Positions 40,822 through 49,526 of a stretch of 64,000 nt of DNA are shown here, piece after piece. This DNA comes from Gammaproteobacteria bacterium (GTDB lineage: Bacteria > Pseudomonadota > Gammaproteobacteria > Pseudomonadales > Porticoccaceae): positions 124,001 through 188,000 of the forward strand of contig JADJET010000006.1 of the NCBI GenBank assembly GCA_016708925.1, in the 5' to 3' direction. Numbering within the stretch: position 1 is the first letter of the stretch; every line of letters starts with the position of its first letter. A program made the translations under genes and the position numbers. The notes beneath the pieces are model-generated. The model was not told the origin of the DNA, did not search any database, and was given only the letters and a program-made list of their open reading frames with translations.

Positions 40822-42192
40822 TCATTCCGCTGTTTTCAAGGGAGGAGAGGCGGTGGCCGCTGCTGCCATGTGGGTGCGGATGGCGTCGGCGATCAGCGGG
40901 TAACGACGGTCGAAATGGTGATCACCGGGGCGCTCGAGGCGAGTGATGTTGCCAGTGCCTGGCGCTGTGCACAGACTCTCGGCGGATTCGTTGGCACCGT
41001 ATACGCACAGCACCTTGGCGGCCGGAATGAGGGCCAGTTCCGGCAGTATCGGCTTGGCCCTGTGGTTGCCCTTGCCCAGCCAGCCGGAGATGGTGACCTC
41101 GAAGCTGGCGGTGCGTCCGGGTGCGAGGAGCGCGACCGTCACCACGCGCTGTTGCCATTCTTCAGGCAGGCGGTTGTACGCAAAGGGCAGGACTTCGGCG
41201 CCGAACGAGTAGCCGATCAGCGCCACCCGGTGGATACTCCAGAGCGACCCGTAATGTTCAAGAATGCGCACCAGGTCGGCGGCCGTGCGCGCCGGACTCC
41301 GTTCCCGCCAGAAGTAGCGCACCGCGTCGACGCCGATCACGGCTATACCCTGTTCCACCAGCAACCCGCCGATGGTCTTGTCGAGATCGCGCCATCCGCC
41401 GTCGCCGGAATAAATCACGGCAAGGGTGTCGGCAGGATGTCGGGCGGGGAGCTCCACCACCTGCAGATCGGTGATCGACTCCGACTGTGGCGGGTGGACG
41501 GCCTCGAGCGCATCCAGGGTGCGGACCGCCGCTTTGGCAAAGCGGGAACTCGCCACCAATTCCGGCTGGTTGTCGGGGTTGCTCTCCCTGATGGCGTGCA
41601 ATAGCGGATCGTCCGGCGTAGCGCCGACCACGTGCCAGAGCGCACTAATCGGCGCGGCGTTCAGGGTGATCTCGCCATTCGCGCCGGGCGCAGTGGATAT
41701 TCCGCACAGTTCGACACCAAAGGGCAGCTGAGCGTTGGGAGCGTCGGTGACGGCGCCGGCGAAGGTGAGCGAGGGCGCCTGGGCCAGCAGCGCATAGACG
41801 AGACCCGCCCCGGTCCCGTGGCCCACAAGCAGGGGTGGTTCGAGGTCCTCCAGCCCGTAGCGCCGCCCCAGGTAGTTGGCATGCCAGTTGATGATGCCGG
41901 CGATATCGACGCACTGCTCCTTGCGGGCCAATGCACCAGCCGCAAACTGCGTCACATCGACGCGCGCCACCAAGGCGCCGTAAGCCACCAGTTTGCGCGC
42001 GGCCGCGTCCAGCTCCGCATCGTTCGCGGCACCGAATGCGAACACCAGACGGCGTATCGACCCTGCGGGTTGCTGCACACGATAGGTGCCCAAATCGTCG
42101 CTGCGCAGGGTCACCTCCGGTGGCGGCTGGTCGCAGGCGGCGAGCGTGACCAGCATGGCCACAACCAGGTATCGGAGCGGGGGATACGCCAT
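40822..42192 (-). CDS. acvB: AcvB/VirJ-like lipoprotein, probable aminoacyl-PG hydrolase
   Basis: A 456-residue protein. The signal ends LVTLAACDQPP with a lipobox. Two alpha/beta-hydrolase-like halves follow; the second contains VIYSGDGGWRDLDKTIGGLL and GYSFGAEVLPFAYNRLP, the nucleophile motif of the VirJ domain. In Agrobacterium, AcvB hydrolyses lysyl-phosphatidylglycerol made by LpiA. Here the ATG at 42192 overlaps the mprF stop (TGATG), which gives the same synthase-hydrolase pair. The upstream in-frame extension to 42303 only reads mprF out of frame. The amino acid cannot be told from sequence. Confidence 0.88.
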   Translation of the reverse strand: MAYPPLRYLVVAMLVTLAACDQPPPEVTLRSDDLGTYRVQQPAGSIRRLVFAFGAANDAELDAAARKLVAYGALVARVDVTQFAAGALARKEQCVDIAGIINWHANYLGRRYGLEDLEPPLLVGHGTGAGLVYALLAQAPSLTFAGAVTDAPNAQLPFGVELCGISTAPGANGEITLNAAPISALWHVVGATPDDPLLHAIRESNPDNQPELVASSRFAKAAVRTLDALEAVHPPQSESITDLQVVELPARHPADTLAVIYSGDGGWRDLDKTIGGLLVEQGIAVIGVDAVRYFWRERSPARTAADLVRILEHYGSLWSIHRVALIGYSFGAEVLPFAYNRLPEEWQQRVVTVALLAPGRTASFEVTISGWLGKGNHRAKPILPELALIPAAKVLCVYGANESAESLCTAPGTGNITRLERPGDHHFDRRYPLIADAIRTHMAAAATASPPLKTAE

Positions 42193-44843
42193 CAGTTGCG
42201 AGAGAACACGCGGCGGTAGCCGCCGGCGATGAGTGCCGAGATATCGAGCAGCAGCAAGCGCGGCGACATCTGGTACGGATATGCCAGGTAGGCGCCGCGC
42301 CACTCTGGCTGAAACTTTTCCTTGTAGCGACGCAGCCCCTTGTAGTTGTAAAAACGGTTGCCGTATTCGTAGGCAAGACGGGCGAAGCGCTCCGCCGGAC
42401 GGGCGTATTCGTTCTCGCCGACGCCGGCCAGCGGCGCGATGCCCAGGTTGAACCTGGCGTAGCCGGCGTCGCGCGCGTATTCCATCAGGCGCACGAACAG
42501 AAAATCCATGCAGCCGGGCGGCGCGGCGGTCCCGTGCCGCATGAGGTCGATGCTCAGTTCCTGGCGCTGGCGGTAATCCGGCATCAAGCTGGCGAAGGCG
42601 ACGATTGTCCCGGCGCGGCGCACCACCGCGATCGGCGTCTGGCTCAGGTAAGCGCGTTCGAAACGGCCAAGGGAAAAGCCCTTCTCGGCCGTTTTTTTAC
42701 CCAGCCATTGCTCGGATATGCCCTGTAGCTCGGCCCAGACTGCTTCCGGCAGGGGGTGTTCGAGCATGCAGAATTCCAGACCATCTCGGGCGGCGCGGTT
42801 GACGGCTGAGCGCAGGTCATCGCGCTTTTTGCCGCGCAGCGAGAAGTCGGCCAGCGGCACCAGTGCCTGTTCGCCCAGCTTGAACAGTCCGAAGCCGTGG
42901 TCGTGATACAGGTGCAAGTTGGTTTCGCTGACTTCGTAAAAGACCGGCACGCAACCGTAGCGGTCGGCAAACTGGCGAAATGCCAACACCGCGCCTTCCA
43001 CGGCCGATGGCGCGCCGGCCGGGTCGCCGAGGGCCACCAGTCGGTTGCGGATGGCGCCGAAGGCGATCAGCGCATCGCGGTCGCGGGTGTAGAACAGATA
43101 TTTGTCGCCAAGCAAGGTGAGGTGGGCGAATTCATGGCCACCGTGATCGGCATAGAACGTTCGCGCCTGCTCCAGGGCGGCGGCATCGGGTCGGAGCAGC
43201 CGCGGTTTGGGCATCGAAAATGCCAGCCAGCCAAGCATGCCGATGCCGGTCACCACTACGGCCAGCAGGCTGCGCGCGAAGCGGGGGGCGTGCGCGCCGG
43301 GCGCTACATGCAGCAGGCTGGCGGCCCAGGCCTCGTCGCCGTAAAGCGCCGCTCCCAGCCAGGCGTAACCGCCTAACGCGGCCGCCAGCGCTGCCAACCA
43401 CAACAGGTTGCGGCGGCTCAGCAGCGGGTAGGCGTGGCGGTCGAAACGCTCGCGGCGCGTGCCGAGCAGCGCGGCGAGGGCGAGCAAATAGATCGCCTCT
43501 TCGTAGTCGAGACCTTTGACCAGACTCAGCAGTGCGCCGGCCAGCAGCGCCAGCAGGGTGAGCTGATAGGCGCGCCGCACTTCGCCGGCGATGCCGCGCG
43601 ACAGGCTCAGCAGGACCACGCCGGCCACCACCGACAGCAGATGGGAACCTTCCAACACCGTATGCGGCAAGTAGTCGTGCAGCAGCGCGCTGCGCTCGCT
43701 CAGGGTCGGATAGGCCGCCGATACCAGCAACACCACCCCGGCCAGAAAGGTCAGGTATCCCAGCAGACGTACGCTCAAGGCGCCTATCAATTCCACCGGC
43801 AGACGCAGCACGCCGAACAGGGGATGCGCTTCGGCGCGGCGCAGCACGCGCACGAACAGGTTTTCATCCGGGACGAACAGCCGCGCGCCGATGGCGAGTC
43901 CAAGCAGGGCCGGCACCAGGTAATAGCTCAGGCGAAACAGGAGCACCCCGGCGAGCACACCTTCCTGCGCATAGCCGAGCCGGCCCAGGATTACCAGCAG
44001 GGTGCCGTCCATTACACCCAGGCCGCCGGGGACCTGACTGGCAATGCCCGCAGTGGCAGCGAGCGCGAAGGCAAAGAGCAACTCTTCCGGCTCAGGTCGG
44101 ACACCGGCGAGCGCCAGTGCCGCACCCAGCACGACCAGCGCCAGCGCCCATTCGGCGCACGAAATCGCAATGAGCTTCAGGCGCAGGCCGGCGGTGAGTG
44201 GCGGCAACTCATGGAAAAAACGCCGGTGCAGCGCGCCGCTTCCGGTGAGCAGGAAAAAAGCCGGTACATAGACCGCAAAAGCGGCCAGTGCGAGTTGCGG
44301 CAGTCCGTGGGGCAGGGTGGTTGCCTGTTGCAGCGCAATCGCGAGCATCACGGCGCACAGTCCGCCGAGCCCAACCGGGACCGCCAGCAGCTGTACTCCG
44401 GCATAGATCGCGATGGTGCGTCCGCCGACGCCCTCGCGGGACAGGGCGAGGTACCGCACGCCGCTGCCGGCCATGCCGGACAGCCCGACCAGGTTGGCCA
44501 GCGTGCAGGCCGGCCAGGCGTAGCGCAGCACCTGCCGGCTCGGCAGACCGATCGCGAGCCAGCGGCTCAGCAGCAGGTCGTAGCCGCACATGACGAGCAC
44601 CGCCAGCACCGCCAGCACTTGCAGGCCGATCAGATCGAGGTCGCTCAGATCGCGGGTGATACCATGCAGTGCGTGCAGATCCAGTCCGCTCAATTCGCGC
44701 CAGCCCAGCCACCCGGCCAGGGTCAGTGCCACGCATGGCCAGAACGTACGCAGCGCGCGCAGCCAGTGCCGGCGACCGGTCTGCTGTGCGGTGGTAAGCG
44801 GTAGGGCGTCGTGGGTATGGGGTGGCGGCAAGTGTGCGCTCAA
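42192..44843 (-). CDS. mprF: Phosphatidylglycerol aminoacyltransferase/flippase MprF (LpiA)
   Basis: An 883-residue membrane protein. The N-terminal two thirds form about 14 helices (flippase part, with QVPGGLGVMDGTLL in the first half), and the cytosolic C-terminal domain (from about 550, GHEFAHLTLLGDKYLFYT) is the DUF2156 synthase that transfers Lys or Ala from tRNA to phosphatidylglycerol; YEVSETNLHLYHDHGFGLFK and FLFVRLMEYARDAGYARFNL are conserved. It makes the membrane less negative and raises resistance to cationic peptides and acid. It overlaps the DUF1003 gene (ATGA) upstream and acvB downstream. Confidence 0.95.
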   Translation of the reverse strand: MSAHLPPPHTHDALPLTTAQQTGRRHWLRALRTFWPCVALTLAGWLGWRELSGLDLHALHGITRDLSDLDLIGLQVLAVLAVLVMCGYDLLLSRWLAIGLPSRQVLRYAWPACTLANLVGLSGMAGSGVRYLALSREGVGGRTIAIYAGVQLLAVPVGLGGLCAVMLAIALQQATTLPHGLPQLALAAFAVYVPAFFLLTGSGALHRRFFHELPPLTAGLRLKLIAISCAEWALALVVLGAALALAGVRPEPEELLFAFALAATAGIASQVPGGLGVMDGTLLVILGRLGYAQEGVLAGVLLFRLSYYLVPALLGLAIGARLFVPDENLFVRVLRRAEAHPLFGVLRLPVELIGALSVRLLGYLTFLAGVVLLVSAAYPTLSERSALLHDYLPHTVLEGSHLLSVVAGVVLLSLSRGIAGEVRRAYQLTLLALLAGALLSLVKGLDYEEAIYLLALAALLGTRRERFDRHAYPLLSRRNLLWLAALAAALGGYAWLGAALYGDEAWAASLLHVAPGAHAPRFARSLLAVVVTGIGMLGWLAFSMPKPRLLRPDAAALEQARTFYADHGGHEFAHLTLLGDKYLFYTRDRDALIAFGAIRNRLVALGDPAGAPSAVEGAVLAFRQFADRYGCVPVFYEVSETNLHLYHDHGFGLFKLGEQALVPLADFSLRGKKRDDLRSAVNRAARDGLEFCMLEHPLPEAVWAELQGISEQWLGKKTAEKGFSLGRFERAYLSQTPIAVVRRAGTIVAFASLMPDYRQRQELSIDLMRHGTAAPPGCMDFLFVRLMEYARDAGYARFNLGIAPLAGVGENEYARPAERFARLAYEYGNRFYNYKGLRRYKEKFQPEWRGAYLAYPYQMSPRLLLLDISALIAGGYRRVFSRN

Positions 44844-45367
44844 CCGAGCCGCTCCCCAGCGGTGGATGTCGGTGGGAAGCTGTTCTGTGCCATTGCGTCC
44901 ATATGGCTTTCGAGATGGCGCAGGCGGCGGTCGATGTCCCGCACCGCCAGTTCGGCCCGCACGTTGACTTCGTGATCGACCTCGGCCGCCAGGCGGTCAC
45001 GCTCCGCCGCACGGTTCTGGGACATCATGATGATCGGCGCCTGAATCGCCGCCAGCATGGACAGCAGCAGGTTCAGGAAAATGAACGGGTAAGGGTCGAA
45101 AGTGCGCAGCGGCCCCAGGAGTTTCGTGTTCAGCAGCGTCCATGTCAGCAACACAGTTAAGAACAGCAGGATGAACGGCCAGGATCCGCCAAAGGCGGCG
45201 ATGGCATCCGACGCCCGTTCACCGACGGTCCGGCGGTCGTGAAACTCCTGTTCAGGATTGCGTACGCGACGGGCGATGCGGGTCACGATCTCGCGCTCCT
45301 GGCTGGACAGGCGCTGCCACTGGTCGCCCAGCAGGCGTCGTACCACGCGCTCGGGGTCGGCGGACAT
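44840..45367 (-). CDS. DUF1003 membrane protein
   Basis: A 175-residue protein. A basic N-terminal part (ERVVRRLLGDQWQRLSSQ) is followed by two membrane helices (SWPFILLFLTVLLTWTLL and YPFIFLNLLLSMLAAIQAP) and IIMMSQNRAAERDRLAAEVD, the DUF1003 signature, then a coiled tail. The ATG at 45367 has AGGAA upstream. Its TGA overlaps the mprF ATG by 4 bp and the ion-channel gene stops 13 bp upstream. DUF1003 proteins have no assigned function; linkage to MprF suggests a membrane-surface role. Confidence 0.9.
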   Translation of the reverse strand: MSADPERVVRRLLGDQWQRLSSQEREIVTRIARRVRNPEQEFHDRRTVGERASDAIAAFGGSWPFILLFLTVLLTWTLLNTKLLGPLRTFDPYPFIFLNLLLSMLAAIQAPIIMMSQNRAAERDRLAAEVDHEVNVRAELAVRDIDRRLRHLESHMDAMAQNSFPPTSTAGERLG

Positions 45368-45380
45368 CAGGTTTCCTCTA

Positions 45381-45905
45381 TTAGTGGTCGGGATTCGTTG
45401 CGGCTGGTGACAGCGATCTGCGCTTTCGTTGGCGAGAGCCGGTGATACGAGCGCGCTCGCGACAGGTTGTCGCGCGCGTGGGTATTTGCAGATCGACCCA
45501 ATAACGCTGCACCGCCAGGTAAGTATAAGACCCAGACCAGCCAATCAGCAGCATTCCGATCAAGGGTTCCAGGCTTGCTATCAGACGCAGGTCGCCGGTT
45601 GGATAAATATCGCCCAGACCCAGCGTGGTGAAGGTTTCCGCCGAGAGATAGAAATATTGCGCCGGGCGAGGGTGTGGTTCGCCCACCAACGCGCCCAGGC
45701 CGAGCGTGTGGCCGAGATACATGGCCAGTGCATACAACAGAATCTCGGCCAAATGTGCGCCGACGACGCCAAAAATGACGGTCAATACGGCCCGTCGATG
45801 CTGCTTTACACGCGCAGCGGAAGCACCGATGAAACGCAGCGCTTCGTAATGGAACAGCACGCAGCCGATGATCAGCAGCAGCGAGGTGGTGGAAGCGTAA
45901 AGCAT
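45381..45905 (-). CDS. Two-TM ion channel family protein
   Basis: About 174 residues. Hydrophobic segments near the start (STTSLLLIIGCVLFHYEAL), then AVLTVIFGVVGAHLAEILL and a pore loop TFTTLGLGDIYP before a last helix. This is the ion-transport-2 layout, but the filter is TLGLGD rather than TVGYGD, so potassium selectivity is not certain. An in-frame GTG at 45980 without an SD is the alternative start. The gene leads the channel-DUF1003-mprF-acvB operon. Confidence 0.8.
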   Translation of the reverse strand: MLYASTTSLLLIIGCVLFHYEALRFIGASAARVKQHRRAVLTVIFGVVGAHLAEILLYALAMYLGHTLGLGALVGEPHPRPAQYFYLSAETFTTLGLGDIYPTGDLRLIASLEPLIGMLLIGWSGSYTYLAVQRYWVDLQIPTRATTCRERARITGSRQRKRRSLSPAATNPDH

Positions 45906-46150
45906 GGTGGCGGGATGGACTCCAGGGTTGCGGTATCGCGCAGCTGCTGTGGCAAACCGTTCGCTAGGCGGATGTTCCACGGGGGGTGAGACAACTGTCG
46001 CGGGATAATAGTTCGGGATCGTGGCGATCTGCTGGCGGTGGTCATTATTATTGCGGCCAGGCGCAGCGAGGCGTTTTCGGCAGACGTTGGTCAGGCTTAC
46101 CCGGCGCGATGCCGGTCATGGGGATAGCCGTACGCGGCCATGACGCGGGG

Positions 46151-46176
46151 AAAAAAATGGCGGGGCAAGCCCCGCC
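46151..46176 (-). terminator. Terminator of the first LLM gene
   Basis: GGCGGGGC and GCCCCGCC (46159-46176) form an 8 bp stem with a 2 nt gap; on the minus strand it is followed by A then seven T residues. It lies 90 bp beyond the stop of the leftward LLM gene. A second hairpin (GAAGGAGCA / TGCTCCTTC, 46231-46252) lies closer to the stop without a T tract. Confidence 0.75.
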
Positions 46177-46265
46177 CAAAAGGTTGGCAACACAGTTTCC
46201 GCTGGCGGCAAAGCTTCCGGCGGTTTCCCTGAAGGAGCAACTCTGCTCCTTCGTTCGGTGGTTGA

Positions 46266-47366
46266 TCAGGCAGCCTGGTAGCCCGGCGCTTCCCAGTCCC
46301 GCACCACCGGCACTACCTGCTCGGCAAACAGCTTCATGCTCTTCTTGGCATATTCGTAAGGCATGCCGGCGAAGCTGAAGCTGCAATTGATGTCCATGGC
46401 GCCGATGATGTTCTGGATGTGCTCGATCTTTTCCAGACACTGGGCGGGCGTGCCCCAGATCTGGAGATCGGCAAACCCCCGGCCCATGGCGGCGTCGCCG
46501 GCGCTGCGCATTGCCTTGGCGGCCTCGTGGTAGAAGTCGTAGGCACCCTTGCCACGGTCGCCGAAATGCTCGCCTTTCATTTCGTAGTGGACCATGGCGG
46601 AGATCCAGTAGTCCGACATGTAGTGGTAGGCCATGTCCTCGGCTTTCTTGGGATCCTTGTCGCAGATCACGAACAGATTGGCGCTGGTGGGCGGTGGGGT
46701 CTTGCCACCTTGTTCCTTGCGATAGAACTCGCGCCAGCGCTCGATTTCCTGGGCACGTTTTTCCCACGGGCCGATGGCGAAGGTCATGATGGAGCCGCCC
46801 AGTTTGGCCGCGTGGGGCGCGGTGTCCGGTGACATGGACACGATGAAGGTGCGGTCGCGGAAGCTTTTGAAGGGACGCGGGCGAATCTCGCGGCGCTCCT
46901 GCTTGAAGTACTTGCCGTTGCCTTCCATGAAGCCGGTTTCCAGGGCTTCCAGCACCATGGCCGCCATTTCGTTCATGCGGTCGCGGGATTCGGCCATGTC
47001 GATGCCGAAACCGTCGTATTCGATCTTGGCGAGTCCCCGGCCCATGCCCAGCAACACGCGACCTTTGGACATGTTGTCCAGCATGGCGATGTCGGTCGCC
47101 ACCCGGATCGGATCCTTGTGCCAGGGCAGGATGATGGCCGCCGTGCCGAGCTTGATGGTCTTGGTCTGGCCCGCCACGAAGGCGAGGAACTCGGGGATGT
47201 TCGGGCACAGGGTGTAGTCGGTGAAATGGTGTTCCACCGCCCAGACAGAATCGAGCCCCAGCGGCTCTGACATCAGGGCGATGTCGAGTTCGTTCTGGTA
47301 CATCTCGTAATCGCTCTGCGGCAGATTCGGGTGATTCTGAAACAGCATCAATTGACCGACTTTCAT
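46266..47366 (-). CDS. LLM class flavin-dependent oxidoreductase (copy 1)
   Basis: A 366-residue bacterial luciferase-like monooxygenase. MKVGQLMLFQNHPNLPQ begins the barrel; VEHHFTDYTLCPN, KLGTAAIILPWHKDP and GRVLLGMGRGLAKIEYDGFG are family motifs. It is closely similar along its whole length to the next gene upstream (47570-48664), so the two arose by duplication. The family uses reduced flavin or F420 to oxidise aldehydes, terpenes or sulfonates; the substrate here is unknown. The start is the ATG at 47366. Confidence 0.92.
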   Translation of the reverse strand: MKVGQLMLFQNHPNLPQSDYEMYQNELDIALMSEPLGLDSVWAVEHHFTDYTLCPNIPEFLAFVAGQTKTIKLGTAAIILPWHKDPIRVATDIAMLDNMSKGRVLLGMGRGLAKIEYDGFGIDMAESRDRMNEMAAMVLEALETGFMEGNGKYFKQERREIRPRPFKSFRDRTFIVSMSPDTAPHAAKLGGSIMTFAIGPWEKRAQEIERWREFYRKEQGGKTPPPTSANLFVICDKDPKKAEDMAYHYMSDYWISAMVHYEMKGEHFGDRGKGAYDFYHEAAKAMRSAGDAAMGRGFADLQIWGTPAQCLEKIEHIQNIIGAMDINCSFSFAGMPYEYAKKSMKLFAEQVVPVVRDWEAPGYQAA

Positions 47367-47523
47367 GGCGCTGACTCCTGCAAACAAAAAGCTGTGGTGG
47401 GGTGATGAAACAGCAACTGGGACGAATGGTAGTGACGACCCGAAGCCCGGCGCTACCCAAAAGCGCCGTCTGGATGATCTGGCGCAACTGGGTCGGTGCC
47501 GGGCGGACAAATGCGCAGCGCAT

Positions 47524-47547
47524 AAAAAAGGCGGCCGCAGCCGCCTT
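47524..47547 (-). terminator. Terminator of the second LLM gene
   Basis: AAGGCGGC and GCCGCCTT (47528-47547) form an 8 bp stem with a 4 nt loop and continue into a T run on the minus strand. It lies just after the stop of the LLM copy 2 gene, so the two paralogues are probably separate transcripts. Confidence 0.8.
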
Positions 47548-47569
47548 CAGGTTTTCCGTACTTGAGCGA

Positions 47570-48664
47570 TCAGCCGGCTTTGCGCTCGGCCCAGCCGTTT
47601 TTCAGCACCGGCAGTACTTTTTCGCCGAACAGTTGCATGCTCTTCTTGGCCTGGTCGTAGGGCAGGCCGGAGTAGCTGAACGTGACGTTCACGTCGATGT
47701 CGCCGACCAGGTCTTCGATCCCCTTGATCTGTTGCAGGATCTGATCCGGGGTGCCGTAGACCTGGCAGTTGGTGAACATTTTGCCCATGCCTTCGTCGCC
47801 GATGTGGCGCATTGCTTCAGCGGACTTCGCGTAGTGGTCGTACTGACCGCCGCCCTTGCCGGCGAAGTGGTCGCCCTTCATTTCGTAGTGGGCGGTAGCG
47901 GTGTTCCAGTAGCCCGCCATGTATTTGTGCGCGGTGTCGTGAGCGCGGCTGGCATCAGTGTCGCAATAGGCGATCACGTTGGCGACCGAGGGCGGCGCCT
48001 TACGGTTCCAGTTCTGCTCGTACAGCTCGCGCCAGGCGTCGATGTCGGGCTTGCGCTTTTCCCAGGGACCGATGGCAAAGGTCATCAGCGCGCCGCCGAG
48101 CTTGGCCGCGTGGGGCACGGTGTCGGGCGACATGGACACCACATAGGTGCGATCTTCGAAGCTGCGCAGCGGGCGCGGACGAATCTCGCGGCGCTCCTGT
48201 TTGAAGTATTTCCCGTTGCCTTCCATAAAGCCGGTGTTGAGGCCCTGCAGAATCATCTCCGCTGCTTCATTCATGCGGCCACGGGACTCTTCCATGGGGA
48301 TGCCAAAGCCGTCGTATTCGACTTGAGCGAGACCGCGACCGAAGCCGGCCATGGCGCGGCCCTGGGACAGGTTGTCGAGCAGCGCGAAATCGGTTGCCAC
48401 GCGCATCGGATCTTTGTGCCAGGGCAGGATCACGGCGGCAGTGCCGAGTTTCAGCTTGGTGGTGCGACCGGCCATGTAGGCCAGGAATTCGATGATGTTG
48501 GGCGACAGCAGGTAATCGGTGAAGTGGTGCTCGGTACACCAGATCGAATCGAAGCCGAGGGCTTCGGTCATGTCCGCGACCTGCAATTCATTGATGTAGA
48601 CCTCGGCGTCCGTCATGGGCAACCAGGGGTGGTTCTGGAAAAACATCAGGTTTCCGACTTGCAT
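47570..48664 (-). CDS. LLM class flavin-dependent oxidoreductase (copy 2)
   Basis: A 364-residue paralogue of the downstream gene. MQVGNLMFFQNHPWLP, TEHHFTDYLLSPN, KLGTAAVILPWHKDP and VEYDGFGIPMEESRGRMNE match copy 1 closely, and both share GFMEGNGKYFKQERREIRPR without change. Differences gather near the C-terminal third, where substrate loops may differ. The ATG at 48664 follows a 263 bp non-coding stretch that contains a 10 bp palindrome. Confidence 0.92.
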   Translation of the reverse strand: MQVGNLMFFQNHPWLPMTDAEVYINELQVADMTEALGFDSIWCTEHHFTDYLLSPNIIEFLAYMAGRTTKLKLGTAAVILPWHKDPMRVATDFALLDNLSQGRAMAGFGRGLAQVEYDGFGIPMEESRGRMNEAAEMILQGLNTGFMEGNGKYFKQERREIRPRPLRSFEDRTYVVSMSPDTVPHAAKLGGALMTFAIGPWEKRKPDIDAWRELYEQNWNRKAPPSVANVIAYCDTDASRAHDTAHKYMAGYWNTATAHYEMKGDHFAGKGGGQYDHYAKSAEAMRHIGDEGMGKMFTNCQVYGTPDQILQQIKGIEDLVGDIDVNVTFSYSGLPYDQAKKSMQLFGEKVLPVLKNGWAERKAG

Positions 48665-48818
48665 CCGTAAATCCTCACTGTCGCTATGGACGTTAAGTTA
48701 AAGGCAAAAAATAGAGTTGGGAGAACGGCAACGCCCGCCCGGCGCCAGTGCTTGGCGTATTGTCGTACAGGACGGGGATTACCGCTGAACCGACGGTCTG
48801 ATTTGCGCGCGGGATATT

Positions 48819-48828
48819 ACCGATCGGT
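48819..48828. promoter_or_regulatory. Palindrome upstream of LLM copy 2
   Basis: ACCGATCGGT is a perfect 10 bp palindrome about 155 bp before the LLM copy 2 start, inside an otherwise non-coding 263 bp region. It could be an operator for a TetR-type regulator, but no regulator gene is adjacent. Confidence 0.25.
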
Positions 48829-48927
48829 GACGGTAGAAGCAAATCACGGGCCGTGTGCGATCAGGCGGATCGGCTCGCGTACCGCCGCTGCGGGTTGGTC
48901 GGCGCAGGATTTATCCGGATCGCGGCG

Positions 48928-49452
48928 TCACGCTTGCGCGAGCTTGGCCGCCGTGCCGGCGCCCGGCGGGCCGACGTGCAGAACCTCTGGTCCGAGCAAT
49001 GTCAGCAGTGGTGCGCAGGCGTTGAAATCCGCCGCGTCGGCGCCGACGTGGAGAGTGAGGCTGGCCTCCCGGGCGTCCTTGATTTTCCCGGTCATGGGCG
49101 CATCCAGCATGCGTACCCCTTGGCTGGCGGCGGCCGCCGCGACCTTGGCGACGGTCGCGACCGAGCTGGTGGTGAGGTCGATATAAAAGGCGCCACGGTC
49201 CATTCCGTTCAGCACGCCGCGCGCGCCCAGCATGACTTCCTCCACGTCCGCCGGTCCCGGCAGCGCGGTGAACACCACCTCGCAGCCCGCGCCGAGTCTG
49301 GCGAGGTCATCGCACCATTTGGCACCTTGCAGTTCGAGATTGCTCTGGAGTTCGCGCGCAAGGTCGTTGATGACGAGCTTGTGGCCGGCCTTGATCAAAT
49401 TGACGGCAATGGCGTTGCCCATGTTGCCGAGCCCGACAAATCCGATTTTCAT
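48928..49452 (-). CDS. Truncated 3-hydroxyisobutyrate dehydrogenase-family protein
   Basis: Only 174 residues, against about 290 for the family. The Rossmann domain is complete (MKIGFVGLGNMGNAIAVNL, FTALPGPADVEEVM and DAPMTGKIKDAREASLTLHV), but the gene stops right after GAGTAAKLAQA, where intact enzymes read GxxxKxxxN and go on into the helical C-terminal domain. None of the three frames continues the protein past 48928. The product lacks the dimer-forming half and is probably inactive or a fossil. It lies downstream of the GFA gene. Confidence 0.85.
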   Translation of the reverse strand: MKIGFVGLGNMGNAIAVNLIKAGHKLVINDLARELQSNLELQGAKWCDDLARLGAGCEVVFTALPGPADVEEVMLGARGVLNGMDRGAFYIDLTTSSVATVAKVAAAAASQGVRMLDAPMTGKIKDAREASLTLHVGADAADFNACAPLLTLLGPEVLHVGPPGAGTAAKLAQA

Positions 49453-49526
49453 GAGTCACCCCTGTATTGTTGTTAGCGAAGGTTGCTTCAGTAAAAGCGC
49501 TGTCTACTGTATCTGGCAAGTTGTCG

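Noticed and set aside
46231..46252. Hairpin GAAGGAGCA/TGCTCCTTC as main terminator of LLM copy 1
   Set aside because: No T tract follows on either strand; the hairpin at 46159-46176 with a T run is the better candidate.
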